Shown in pieces: positions 53,921-62,279 of a stretch of 64,000 nt of DNA; position 1 is the stretch's first letter, and every line of letters starts with the position of its first letter. The DNA is from Rossellomorea aquimaris. Its GTDB lineage: Bacteria; Bacillota; Bacilli; Bacillales; Bacillaceae_B. Below the pieces are notes generated by a model. The model saw only the letters and a program-made list of their open reading frames with translations, made no database searches and was not told the DNA's origin. The translations under genes were made by a program, and so were the position numbers. The stretch covers positions 987,001-1,051,000 of the forward strand of contig NZ_CP141595.1 in the NCBI RefSeq assembly GCF_035590735.1, given 5' to 3'.

Positions 53921-54349
53921 ATGAATGACCATACGTTCAGACCGTTTCTTGATGCATTTTTGGCAGCCTGGAAACGTTCATCTTTAATGGAGCTGGAACA
54001 TTTCATTTCAAAGGATTATCAAGCTAGAGAAGTAACGGGAGGAGAAATCGCAGACTTTGGTTATGAAGAATCGATCGATGGATGGAAGCAGGGATTTCAT
54101 TTCGTGAATGCCAACGATGCAAAGTGGAATGTAAAAGAAATATCCATCATTCCGTTAAGGGAAGATGAAATGATGGCCATCCTATCTGCAACCATTCATA
54201 TCCAAGGGAAATCAATGGAGACAGCCAATATCTTCTTTAATACATTTAAGAAGAACAACCATAACGAGTGGAAGCTGGTAAGAAGCTACATTGAGGCAGG
54301 GGTTTCGCTCGAGAAACTTAATGCGCAACATGAGCAGCAGTTGGAATGA
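53921..54349 (+). CDS. NTF2-like protein, unknown function
   Basis: 142 residues. Starts with HTFRPFLDAFLAAWKRSSLMELEHFISKDYQAREV, the opening helix pattern of NTF2/SnoaL-like proteins, followed by beta strands (MMAILSATIHIQGKSMETANIFFNTFKK). AGGAGG precedes ATG 53921. A terminator follows. Confidence 0.72.
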   Translation: MNDHTFRPFLDAFLAAWKRSSLMELEHFISKDYQAREVTGGEIADFGYEESIDGWKQGFHFVNANDAKWNVKEISIIPLREDEMMAILSATIHIQGKSMETANIFFNTFKKNNHNEWKLVRSYIEAGVSLEKLNAQHEQQLE

Positions 54350-54399
54350 ATGGGTAAATAAATCCTGGTCCTATTCAATTGAAGTGCTATGCTGTCTAA

Positions 54400-54452
54400 A
54401 AAGGGCTGGCCGGAAAGTCGCATTTACCACTCTTCGGCCAACCCTTTATTTA
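54400..54452 (+). terminator. Terminator of the NTF2-like gene
   Basis: AAGGGCTGGCCG/CGGCCAACCCTT arms (one G-U) and TTATTTAT after. Confidence 0.7.
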
Positions 54453-54488
54453 TGAATTCCCAATGACCCCGTCCTGACCTCAGAAATC

Positions 54489-54638
54489 TTAAAAATTCTT
54501 ATCCTTCTTTGATTTTCTTTTAAAAAAGAGGATCGTAGCTACAATAAGGACCAAGATAATGGCCATCGGTATGATGACAAATAACGCAACTCCAGAATCT
54601 CCAAAGATGGGAATTCCTCCTCTCAGGTGATTGATCAT
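54489..54638 (-). CDS. 49-residue single-span membrane protein
   Basis: One strong membrane segment (about residues 18-39, ALFVIIPMAIILVLIVATIL) and a Lys-rich tail (KRKSKKDKNF). ATG 54638 has a modest AGAGAAG upstream; GAGAGGAGG further in would serve only a non-standard ATT/ATC start. No family recognised. Confidence 0.5.
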   Translation of the reverse strand: MINHLRGGIPIFGDSGVALFVIIPMAIILVLIVATILFFKRKSKKDKNF

Positions 54639-54699
54639 AGCTTCTCTTTTCCCTTTTATTATTTCGATAAAACTTTATGGAACACACTGGTATACATCG

Positions 54700-54752
54700 A
54701 GGGACGGACCTTTACATGTAATAAACCATATTCGACATACGTGCTCCATACA
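54700..54752. repeat. Half GGGACGGACCT element with leader and one array unit
   Basis: GAGGGACGGACCTTT (54699-54713) has no partner arm. Exactly 30 bases after its GGGACGG start lies TTCGACATAC (54731), directly followed by GTGCTCCATA, a degenerate array unit. Same layout as at 61181-61211. Confidence 0.6.
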
Positions 54753-54756
54753 ACTT

Positions 54757-55737
54757 CTAATGTATTGCCGGAAATTTAATCTTCACCGTAAATTCTTCAT
54801 CTCGAAATACAAAGTCCAGTAAACCTTGGTAATCGCCGACCGTGTCCTGAATGACCTTCGTACCGAGCCCTTCGTGTTTCTCCCCCTTTGTCGTGTGGCC
54901 ATAGCTCTGATAAAGCTTATCCAGAATGTGAATCGGAATCGGGAGGCTCGGGTTTTGACAGATCAGCACGTACAAGCCGCTTCGTTTGTAGAACTGAAGG
55001 GTGACGGTGGCGGGTTTCCCGTAGTGATTCTGCCATTCAATGGAAGCATCGATGCTATTGGATAGCAGGTTTCCAAGTAGTGTCACCAACTTTTTATCCG
55101 GAATGGGCAGGGTGGATAGCGGCAAGTCCACATCGTAGATCATCGTCACCCCCGAAGCCTTTCCCTGGCTGTACATTTGATGAAGAATGCCTGCGATACT
55201 GCCTCGTTCACCCTTAATGGAGAGATTCGTTTCCTCATATCCATCCACCAAATCATCAAGGTAGGCGGTGGCCTCGTCATGGTGCCGGTTTTCAAGCATG
55301 TAGTGGATTGAAGAAACATGCTTGAGGAAATCATGTCGTTCACTGCGAACGATGCGGAAGGTTTCCGTGAGTTGAGCACGCTCTTCTTCAAATTGACCGT
55401 TTTCTTTATGGAGCTGTGCGATTCGATTGGACACTTCCCACCTTATCCATTCCAGACACATGAACAGCACCAGAAATACCCCGTAAAACCAGGAAACCTC
55501 CATGACAAGGTATGGGAGCAACAGGAGGAGCTGTATGAGAAAGAGTGCACCCATCCACCTCTGATCTGTTTTTAAGAAAGATATACTTTTTTTTCTAAAT
55601 AGTATATACAGAGTGAGTGAGACTACTAGAAATGTTATATAGAAAGGGAAGTCCCAAGCCAGATTCAAAAGAAGAGCATGCAGATGCACGAATCCTAGCA
55701 GGATGAGAGTAACCCAATAAAAGTTCACATGTTTCAA
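54757..55737 (-). CDS. natK: NatK-like sensor histidine kinase
   Basis: 326 residues. Five or six membrane segments in the first 100 residues, a coiled linker, then RHDFLKH (His135) in the AgrC/NatK-type dimerisation domain and a GHKL ATPase domain with NLLSNSIDAS and EGLGTKV. Partner of the LytTR regulator encoded upstream, divergent from natAB, the B. subtilis arrangement for sodium export. TTG 55737 follows AAAGGTGG. Symbol by similarity and context. Confidence 0.87.
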   Translation of the reverse strand: MKHVNFYWVTLILLGFVHLHALLLNLAWDFPFYITFLVVSLTLYILFRKKSISFLKTDQRWMGALFLIQLLLLLPYLVMEVSWFYGVFLVLFMCLEWIRWEVSNRIAQLHKENGQFEEERAQLTETFRIVRSERHDFLKHVSSIHYMLENRHHDEATAYLDDLVDGYEETNLSIKGERGSIAGILHQMYSQGKASGVTMIYDVDLPLSTLPIPDKKLVTLLGNLLSNSIDASIEWQNHYGKPATVTLQFYKRSGLYVLICQNPSLPIPIHILDKLYQSYGHTTKGEKHEGLGTKVIQDTVGDYQGLLDFVFRDEEFTVKIKFPAIH

Positions 55738-55751
55738 AGCGTTTCCACCTT

Positions 55752-56450
55752 TTAAAAGTAATTTTTTTGCAGAAAAACGACCTTTTCCTTTGTAATCATT
55801 GCTTGCTTGTCGAGTCCTTCGAATGTGGTCACATATGAATTTTTCGCATATAGAGAGAAGTTCTTGACGTAGTGAATGTTGATGATGAAGGAACGATGGG
55901 ATCGTATGAAGTCCCGTTCGCGTAATTCACCCTCGAGTTCATTCAAGGTGAGATAAGTTTTGATTTCTTCATCCTTGGTATAGATTGTAGTCGATCGTCC
56001 GGACCGTTCAATAAAGACAATGTCCTTCTTCTGGACAATATGGATATCATTCTTTTGTTTTAAATAGAGTCTTCCTGTCAATTCAGCGGACCTTGACTTT
56101 TCCACCAGCCGCTCGATGGATTTCATCAAGCGGTCATTGGTATAGGGCTTCATGATGTAGTCATGGACATTCAGTTCAAAGGCATGGACAGCATAGCCGC
56201 TGTTTCCCGTTACGAATATCACGGAAATATTCAGGGCATGGGAATGAATGATATCCGCCAGCTCATAACCTGACAAATGGGGCATCTCGATATCTGCTAT
56301 CAACACGTCAATCGTTTCTTTCTTGATCTGATCATAGGCTTCTTCTGCCGAAGTGGTAGAGAAGACAATCTCCACATTCTGTATGCGGGAAATGATGCCA
56401 TTCAATTTATCTAAATCTATCATCCGATCGTCTACTAGACCGATTTTCAT
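55752..56450 (-). CDS. natR: NatR-like LytTR response regulator
   Basis: 232 residues. Receiver with Asp53 (LIADIEMPH) and Lys in MKPY, then a LytTR DNA-binding domain (about 130-232; FIERSGRSTTIYTKDEE and FIRSHRSFIINIHYVKNF). Gene precedes natK by 14 bases and is divergent from natAB. Two direct repeats spaced by 21 bases in the shared intergenic region are its likely target. Confidence 0.9.
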   Translation of the reverse strand: MKIGLVDDRMIDLDKLNGIISRIQNVEIVFSTTSAEEAYDQIKKETIDVLIADIEMPHLSGYELADIIHSHALNISVIFVTGNSGYAVHAFELNVHDYIMKPYTNDRLMKSIERLVEKSRSAELTGRLYLKQKNDIHIVQKKDIVFIERSGRSTTIYTKDEEIKTYLTLNELEGELRERDFIRSHRSFIINIHYVKNFSLYAKNSYVTTFEGLDKQAMITKEKVVFLQKNYF

Positions 56451-56515
56451 TTCTTCTCGCCTCGCATCTTCTGAAGTTCCCTTTATTTTACCATTTCCAA
56501 AGAAGAATTTGGCTC

Positions 56516-56547
56516 TTTCACGACATGAAATGTACTTTTCACGACAT
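56516..56547 (+). promoter_or_regulatory. Candidate NatR-binding direct repeats
   Basis: TTTCACGACAT occurs at 56516-56526 and exactly again at 56537-56547, a 21-base period typical of LytTR regulators. It lies about 70 bases before natA; -10-like TATGAT and TAAGAT boxes follow but the -35 is poor, as expected for an activated promoter. Confidence 0.78.
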
Positions 56548-56616
56548 AAGTGGAGATTGTTTCCTTATTTGTTTGTATGATGGACCTAAGATAATAAATG
56601 GATGAGGTGAGAGAAA

Positions 56617-57369
56617 GTGATACAGATACACGAAGTAACGAAACAGTTCAAAGACAAGAAGAAGTATGTCACAGCGCTAAAGCATGTCTCTTTTTCAGTG
56701 GAAAAGGGTGAGGTCGTTGGTCTGTTAGGGGAAAATGGGGCCGGAAAGACAACCCTGCTTCGAACGATAGCGACCCTTCTGACGCCTACTGAGGGCTCTG
56801 TGCAAGTAGCAGGATACGATACGATTAAGAATCCAAATGAAATCAAGACGAAAATCGGTGTGCTATTCGGAGGAGAAACAGGACTCTATGACCGATTGAC
56901 AGCCAGGGAAAATCTTCAATACTTTGCTCTGTTATATGGATTAAGCAAGCACGAAACGAAAGTGCGCATCGATGATCTGGCAAGGATGTTCGGCATGAGG
57001 GATTATCTTGACCGGAGAGTTTCCGGCTTCTCGAAAGGTATGCGTCAGAAGGTTGCCATCGCGAGAACGTTGATCCACAATCCCGATATCATCCTGTTCG
57101 ATGAACCAACGACAGGGTTGGACATCACGTCTTCCAACGTCTTTCGACAGCTCGTCCATCAGCTGAAGCGCGAAGGAAAAACAATTGTCTTCTCCAGCCA
57201 TATCATGGAGGAAGTGTCCTTGCTATGCGACAAGGTAGCGATGATGCATAAAGGGGAATTGGTGTATCACGGCGACATCGAGCACCTCTATCAAACAGAA
57301 AAGAGCCGGGATCTGAACTATATCTTTATGAGCAAGCTGGTGAGAGGGGATGAACACTATGCTTCTTAA
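56617..57369 (+). CDS. natA: NatA-like ABC exporter ATPase
   Basis: 250 residues. Walker A GENGAGKTT (38-46), signature FSKGMRQKVAIARTL, Walker B IILFDEPTTGLDI. Drives sodium export with NatB. GAGGTGAG lies before GTG 56617. Divergent natKR genes support the assignment. Confidence 0.9.
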   Translation: MIQIHEVTKQFKDKKKYVTALKHVSFSVEKGEVVGLLGENGAGKTTLLRTIATLLTPTEGSVQVAGYDTIKNPNEIKTKIGVLFGGETGLYDRLTARENLQYFALLYGLSKHETKVRIDDLARMFGMRDYLDRRVSGFSKGMRQKVAIARTLIHNPDIILFDEPTTGLDITSSNVFRQLVHQLKREGKTIVFSSHIMEEVSLLCDKVAMMHKGELVYHGDIEHLYQTEKSRDLNYIFMSKLVRGDEHYAS

Positions 57370-58516
57370 TATCTATCTGAAAGAATTGAAGGACAGCTTC
57401 CGCGACCGGAGAACCCTTTTGCTGACGGTCCTTCTGCCCATCTTCATGATGAGCGGGCTTGTATTCTTCTATGAAAATATGGTTTCCGGTGACGATGGAG
57501 AAACGTACACCCTTGCCGTTGATTCGTCTATTAATAAAGAAGTGACAGATCTGTTTTCAGAGTATGAAGCGATTGATATTGTGAAGTCTGCTGATCCTGA
57601 AAAGTCCCTTGAAGAGGGGGATGCCCTTGCCGCCATGATTGTAAGTCCTGATTTCCTACGTAACATTGAACAAGGAAAAGAAGCAGGTGTGACCATCATC
57701 GGCGACTCCTTAAGCCAGAAATCCAGCAACCTTATGAATGTTGTGACCACCGCGTTGACTGCCTATGAGAAACAAGTGACAGCAGAGAGACTGGAATCTC
57801 AAGGGACGGACCTCTCCCTGATTGAGCCTTTTGTCATCACTCAGGAGGAAATGTCAGATGACGACACGAGCATGTTCCTACTTGCCTTCCTTGTCCCATT
57901 GATACTGGCCATTTCTATTGGGGTGGGAACGGGTCCATCTGCAGCGGATTTGTTTGCCGGTGAAAAAGAGAAGAAGACGATGGAAGCCTTACTTATGACA
58001 CCGGTCAAACGCTCTACTCTTCTGTTGGCAAAATGGTTGACCATCTCGACAGTGGGTGTGGTCACGGGAATCGTGACGCTGATCGTGCTGGCGATTGAAA
58101 TCAGTCTCTTTACAGAAAACCTTAAGGCGGCCGTATCCTTTGGAGATAATGTGTATGTGATCATCATCCTTGCCCTGCTTCTCACCATCGTATATGCGGT
58201 GTTCGTTGCATCCCTTCAAATGATCACCAGCATTATCGGGAAAACCGTCAAGGAAGCACAAAGCTATAGCGCCCCAATCATGATGCTAGCAGCCTTTCCC
58301 GGTATGATCATCACGAATGTTGGACTGAATGAACTATCCTTCCAACACTTTGCCATTCCGGTCCTGAACCTGTTCAGCCAATTTAAAGAACTGTTCATGG
58401 GTGTAATCGATTATCAGCATCTTTTCCTGACGTTCGGAAGCAACCTTCTCTTTATGCTAGTCATATTTGTGATTGGCAGAATCCTATTTTTGAAGGATAA
58501 ATGGGTGATGAACTGA
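57359..58516 (+). CDS. natB: NatB-like ABC-2 permease
   Basis: 385 residues. One N-terminal membrane segment, a large extracytoplasmic region (about 40-175), then five further segments with the ABC-2 block EKEKKTMEALLMTPVKRSTLLL. ATG 57359 is nine bases after AGAGGGG; 57350 is inside the site. Overlaps natA by eleven bases. Codons at 57803-57813 contain an exact GGGACGGACCT, the core of the dispersed hairpin family (Gln-Gly-Thr-Asp-Leu in the outer loop). Confidence 0.9.
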   Translation: MLLNIYLKELKDSFRDRRTLLLTVLLPIFMMSGLVFFYENMVSGDDGETYTLAVDSSINKEVTDLFSEYEAIDIVKSADPEKSLEEGDALAAMIVSPDFLRNIEQGKEAGVTIIGDSLSQKSSNLMNVVTTALTAYEKQVTAERLESQGTDLSLIEPFVITQEEMSDDDTSMFLLAFLVPLILAISIGVGTGPSAADLFAGEKEKKTMEALLMTPVKRSTLLLAKWLTISTVGVVTGIVTLIVLAIEISLFTENLKAAVSFGDNVYVIIILALLLTIVYAVFVASLQMITSIIGKTVKEAQSYSAPIMMLAAFPGMIITNVGLNELSFQHFAIPVLNLFSQFKELFMGVIDYQHLFLTFGSNLLFMLVIFVIGRILFLKDKWVMN

Positions 58517-58591
58517 TGGTAGGGACTAAATACATTCAGGCTGTCACCGGAACTCTCCTATAGAAGAAAAGAGAATAACAGCTTATATACA

Positions 58592-58632
58592 TTAAAAAAG
58601 CATGTTTCCATCAGGATCATGCTTTTTTAATG
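58592..58632 (+). terminator. Terminator of natAB
   Basis: Perfect TTAAAAAAGCATG/CATGCTTTTTTAA arms, 13-base loop. The rest of the 300-base gap to the next gene holds only a 25-codon frame (58730-58804) ending before the next ribosome site; probably not a gene. Confidence 0.92.
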
Positions 58633-58817
58633 CAATAATGAAACTTTTCCCCAAAATATACGTATTAAAATAACAAAATGGAATATGGAGAATCAACCTG
58701 AAGTATCCCTTGGAAAATGAACAAATATGCATGAGCAGGAAATCATTGCTGGAAGTGATTATACGGAAATCAAGCTTACGGTGGATAAGCAGGAGAAAAA
58801 CTAATGGAGGATAAACA

Positions 58818-59054
58818 ATGGACAATACCGACAAAAGAAACCGTTTAGATGAAGAGCCTTTTCAGTATCGGGTCAACAAAGATCAATCCGTCTTTATCGA
58901 ATATGAAGGGAAACAGGTGAAAATTTTAAAAGGGAAGGACGCCGAGAAGTTTATCAGGAATGTGAACACGGCAGAAACTGACAAAGCCGTCCAACTCATC
59001 ATGGCGAAAATAACAGGTAATTTCAAAAGGGGGAATGAACGGAAGAAAAGGTGA
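58818..59054 (+). CDS. Small charged protein of unknown function
   Basis: 78 residues, hydrophilic, with a short FQYRVNKDQSVFIEYEGKQVKILKG beta pattern in the middle and a very basic end (KRGNERKKR). ATGGAGG precedes ATG 58818. Related small proteins occur in Bacillus but I cannot name a family. Confidence 0.65.
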   Translation: MDNTDKRNRLDEEPFQYRVNKDQSVFIEYEGKQVKILKGKDAEKFIRNVNTAETDKAVQLIMAKITGNFKRGNERKKR

Positions 59055-59127
59055 GTGTCAAGCGCTCATATCCTGAACAGTGTACACCTTACAACTGCAC
59101 ATCAAACTTATCTTGGAGGAGGTTAAG

Positions 59128-59595
59128 ATGAATTCCTATTGTAAATCGGCATTACATCAAATTCAAATTTGTATCGAAACTCTGCTTAAAATCACCAACC
59201 AATTGGAAGAGAAAGATCTATATATAAGACCTGCTCCAGACAAGCATTCCATCGGAGAACTTTTAGAGCATATTGCACTAATTTGTGAGGCGGATTGGCG
59301 CATTTCCAATGAAGCTTCTCAAGACGATATGGAAGCTTTTTATTCATCGGTTTCATATAGAGATTTACATTCGATACGCGAAGGTTTATTGGAGCATTTC
59401 GAAACACTTTGTTCTAACTATAAGAACTTATCAGAAAAAGCTCTTCTCACGAAAACAACATCCCATTGGGGAGTGACGTACACAAGATATGAGTGGCTTT
59501 TAGAAATCGTCGCTCATATGTATCATCATAGGGGACAACTACATTCTATACTGGTGCATTGTGGCAAGGACCCAGGGCTTTTAATGTTTGAATAG
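59128..59595 (+). CDS. DinB-family metalloprotein
   Basis: 155 residues, a four-helix bundle with candidate metal His residues in LLEHIAL and HMYHHRGQL, the standard DinB motifs. DinB/YfiT-like proteins are thiol transferases or hydrolases of varied use. ATG 59128 lies five bases after GGAGGAGG; the earlier in-frame start has no site. Confidence 0.85.
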   Translation: MNSYCKSALHQIQICIETLLKITNQLEEKDLYIRPAPDKHSIGELLEHIALICEADWRISNEASQDDMEAFYSSVSYRDLHSIREGLLEHFETLCSNYKNLSEKALLTKTTSHWGVTYTRYEWLLEIVAHMYHHRGQLHSILVHCGKDPGLLMFE

Positions 59596-59707
59596 TGGGA
59601 AGACGGTCAGGCAGTTCTTTCGTACTTGAAAAAACTAACCGCTCCTATTTTATAAATAATGACATCAATATGGGCTTTTTTCATAAAATGTTTCTGAGGT
59701 GAAAAAA

Positions 59708-60151
59708 ATGCCAAGAGTCAAATACACAGATGCAGACGTTGCCTTAATGGCGAGGATGATGCGAGCGGAAGCCGAGGGCGAAGGAAAACAAGGGATGTTG
59801 TATGTCGGAAACGTTATCGTGAATCGCGCGAAAGCGGATTGTTTAGACTTTAAAAAAGTGAGAAGCATTCGACAAGTCATATTTCAGGTACAGGGAGGAA
59901 ATTATTCCTTTGAAGCCGTTCAAAAAGGGAATCTCTTTTACAACAGAGCAAGATCGGTTGAAAAAAGATTAGCCAAAAAGAATTTGGATTATTGGGCCCA
60001 GCACCCGGCGAAATATGCTCTTTGGTATTTTAACCCCTATGCCCCATGTCCTCCAACATGGTACAATCAACCTTTTTCCGGTCAATTTAAAAATCATTGT
60101 TATTATGAGCCGGCAGCTGGATCATGTGAAAGTGTTTATACCGGTGGTTAA
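59708..60151 (+). CDS. cwlJ: Cell-wall hydrolase CwlJ (germination-specific)
   Basis: 147 residues. VALMARMMRAEAEGEGKQGMLYVGNVIVNRAKADC and KYALWYFNPYAPCPPTWYNQPFSGQFKNHCYYEP are typical of CwlJ, which cleaves spore cortex peptidoglycan during germination and lies at the inner coat. No signal peptide, as in CwlJ. ATG 59708 lies seven bases after GAGGTG. The usual neighbour gerQ is not here, so this may be an extra copy. Confidence 0.9.
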   Translation: MPRVKYTDADVALMARMMRAEAEGEGKQGMLYVGNVIVNRAKADCLDFKKVRSIRQVIFQVQGGNYSFEAVQKGNLFYNRARSVEKRLAKKNLDYWAQHPAKYALWYFNPYAPCPPTWYNQPFSGQFKNHCYYEPAAGSCESVYTGG

Positions 60152-60265
60152 TTTTCCATCTGGTGAATGTAAAAGGGAGCCTCCTGGTTAGCGGATGTTC
60201 CCCTTTTTTTATTGAGAAATTATGGTAAAATCATGGTTATAATATCAATAAGAAAGGAGCAACAC

Positions 60266-60658
60266 ATGAACTTTTATGTTGCCTCAAGCTTTCACAACAG
60301 TAAGCAAGTACGTGACGTCAGTGAACGTTTGAAAAGAAAAAGGTATATCCATACATATGACTGGACTCAAAATAGCAGGGCCTCGAGCGTTGAGGAGCTG
60401 AAAAGGATTGGTGAAAAGGAAAAACAGGCCATCATCGAATCCGATGTGGTCATCGTGTTATTGCCGGGGGGAAAAGGAAGTCATGTTGAACTGGGGATAG
60501 CTCTTGGCCTCAATAAACGTGTCATCTTATTTTCCCCTCATGACGAAGTAAGTGACTTTGCTCAGACAACGACATTCTATCATTTGCCAGAGGTTGAAGT
60601 ATGTACCGGAACCGTTCAGGAATTAGTAGACTATGTAACTGCAGGAAACGTTCTATGA
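60266..60658 (+). CDS. Nucleoside 2-deoxyribosyltransferase-like protein
   Basis: 130 residues. MNFYVASSFHNSKQVRDVSERLK and IIESDVVIVLLPGGKGSHVELGIALGLNKRVILFSP match the small NDT/DNPH-like Rossmann fold, with catalytic-type Glu in SHVELGIA. Such enzymes split or move N-glycosidic bonds of nucleosides. AAAGGAG precedes ATG 60266. Overlaps the next gene's start by four bases. Confidence 0.8.
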   Translation: MNFYVASSFHNSKQVRDVSERLKRKRYIHTYDWTQNSRASSVEELKRIGEKEKQAIIESDVVIVLLPGGKGSHVELGIALGLNKRVILFSPHDEVSDFAQTTTFYHLPEVEVCTGTVQELVDYVTAGNVL

Positions 60659-61173
60659 AAAGAGTGCTCATAGCATTTTTACTAGTGGGTTACCCGCTCA
60701 TCGGGTGTTCCAATCAAGAAGCACACACTAACTATACTTCACCTTCCCGGCAGGAAGTGGACAACTTTATCAGCGAACATAACATCCATCCCTTAACCAT
60801 CGAAGAAACAGAGGACTTCACCATCCTATTACTTCAAAATGGAATCTATTATCTTTCCAACAATGAGAATAATAAGTTGATAGAAGACTATGTCGGATGG
60901 AGTGGGAACGACGATCAAAAAGTGAACCTCGGAATGAGCAGTACCGGAATGCCCCATGTCCATGTGATCATAAACGATGAGCGCCTCCTCAAAGAAGCAA
61001 AGGAAGTAAAGGTTAAGTTTCACGACGGTACAACGGTCATTCAGCCATTGGAAGATAAACGTGGATTAATCTTATTTTATGATAAAAGTAAAAAAAATCT
61101 CACCATCCACAACGAACTTCATCTATCGATCTACAATCAAGACCACACAGTGATATATGAAGACAGCTTTTAA
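60655..61173 (+). CDS. Lipoprotein of unknown function
   Basis: 172 residues. Signal peptide MKRVLIAFLLVGYPLIGCSNQ with lipobox LIGC (Cys18), then a soluble domain with mixed strands. ATG 60655 overlaps the preceding stop and has AGGAAACG upstream; the longer frame read from 60601 is inside the previous gene. No family recognised. Confidence 0.75.
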   Translation: MKRVLIAFLLVGYPLIGCSNQEAHTNYTSPSRQEVDNFISEHNIHPLTIEETEDFTILLLQNGIYYLSNNENNKLIEDYVGWSGNDDQKVNLGMSSTGMPHVHVIINDERLLKEAKEVKVKFHDGTTVIQPLEDKRGLILFYDKSKKNLTIHNELHLSIYNQDHTVIYEDSF

Positions 61174-61178
61174 TAATA

Positions 61179-61210
61179 GAGGGACGGACCTTGAACCTGG
61201 ATAAAGAATA
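61179..61210. repeat. Half GGGACGGACCT element
   Basis: GAGGGACGGACCTT (61180-61192) without a partner arm, six bases after the lipoprotein stop. It begins exactly 30 bases before the TTCGACA leader of array B. Confidence 0.7.
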
Positions 61211-61343
61211 TTCGACAAGATGTTCATATATTAAAAAAGTGGCACATAAATATTGAAAACCGGTTCATAAATCCTGATCTCGGATCATAAATTTCAAATC
61301 CGGATCAAATGTTGCTCAAACCGGATCATATCAGTACTCAAAC
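61211..61343. repeat. Phased short-repeat array B (leader plus about six units)
   Basis: TTCGACAAGA (61211-61220) followed by units at 61221 (TGTTCATATA), 61241 (GGCACATAAA), 61262 (GGTTCATAAA), 61282 (GGATCATAAA), 61302 (GGATCAAATG) and 61323 (GGATCATATC): spacing 20, 21, 20, 20, 21. The first two and last two are degenerate. No gene is seen in the remaining 170 bases before the kinase gene. Confidence 0.8.
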
Positions 61344-61515
61344 GACCTTCAGACTGCTTTCGTTACAAGCATTTATCCCTTTAAGACCTCTTTTTTGTTA
61401 AAAGAGATCGTATCATGCATAAAACTGGGGATTTCTATGAGAGAACGAAGAAATATCGCTGAAAATGTTGCCGCAGCGCATAGCAACTGATTCTATTAAA
61501 AACAGGGAGAACATA

Positions 61516-62106
61516 ATGGAAATCCAATTTGATATAAAGGAACTCCTGGCTGCCATTCAATCTAATGACAGAACCATATTAGGAATAGACGGCTTAAGCC
61601 GTTCCGGAAAAACAACGTTCGTTGAACAACTGAGGGAAAGTTTGAAAAGAGAAAAGATCGATCACCACATCTTTCATATCGATGACCACATCGTTGAACG
61701 CAGCCAACGGTATCATACTGGTTATGAAGAGTGGTATGAATATTTTCACCTGCAATGGAACGTTCGTTGGTTAAGAGAAAACTTTTTTATAAAGCTGAAG
61801 CAGGACAAGGAAATCACCCTGCCGTTTTATGATCCACAAACGGATACCCACGACTGTAGAATGATTACGCTTCCTGAGTCCGGTCTCATCATCGTAGAAG
61901 GCGTTTTCCTCCAAAGGAAGGAATGGGCAGACTTCTTTCACCACCTCATCTTTTTGGATTGTCCCCGGGAAAAGAGATTTATGCGGGAAGCAGAGACTGC
62001 TAAACAGAAACTGGACAAGTTTGAAAAGAGATATTGGAAGGCGGAAAATTATTATATGAATACCTTTCATCCATGGGAAAGTGCCGATATTGTTTTGAAG
62101 ACTTAA
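61516..62106 (+). CDS. Uridine kinase-like P-loop kinase
   Basis: 196 residues. P-loop GLSRSGKT (26-33), then HIFHIDDHIVERSQRYHTGYEEW, LPFYDPQTDTHDC and GLIIVEGVFLQ, the layout of uridine kinase/YfkL-type kinases. Substrate not certain. AGGGAGA lies six bases before ATG 61516. Confidence 0.82.
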   Translation: MEIQFDIKELLAAIQSNDRTILGIDGLSRSGKTTFVEQLRESLKREKIDHHIFHIDDHIVERSQRYHTGYEEWYEYFHLQWNVRWLRENFFIKLKQDKEITLPFYDPQTDTHDCRMITLPESGLIIVEGVFLQRKEWADFFHHLIFLDCPREKRFMREAETAKQKLDKFEKRYWKAENYYMNTFHPWESADIVLKT

Positions 62107-62172
62107 TAACGATAGGGTAGCTTAACCAAGCTTTCCTATCATGAAAAGCTATCCCTTGTACCTAATAAAAAT

Positions 62173-62206
62173 AAAACCGGAAACTATCATGATTTTCCAG
62201 TTTTTA
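62173..62206 (+). terminator. Probable terminator of the kinase gene
   Basis: AAACCGGAAA/TTTCCAGTTT arms (one mismatch) with TTTTT. Confidence 0.6.
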
Positions 62207-62279
62207 TAAAAAAAACGATTGAGTTCCTTATTCTTTTTTGAAATAATTGGTAGTAATGAGGGAAAGGAGGAGAAGTTTT

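Noticed and set aside
58730..58804. 25-codon frame after natB
   Set aside because: Too short, no ribosome site; could be a remnant but nothing supports it.
59682..59689. Sigma-E-like -10 (CATAAAAT) before cwlJ
   Set aside because: No matching -35 at correct distance, and the transcript would start almost at the ribosome site.
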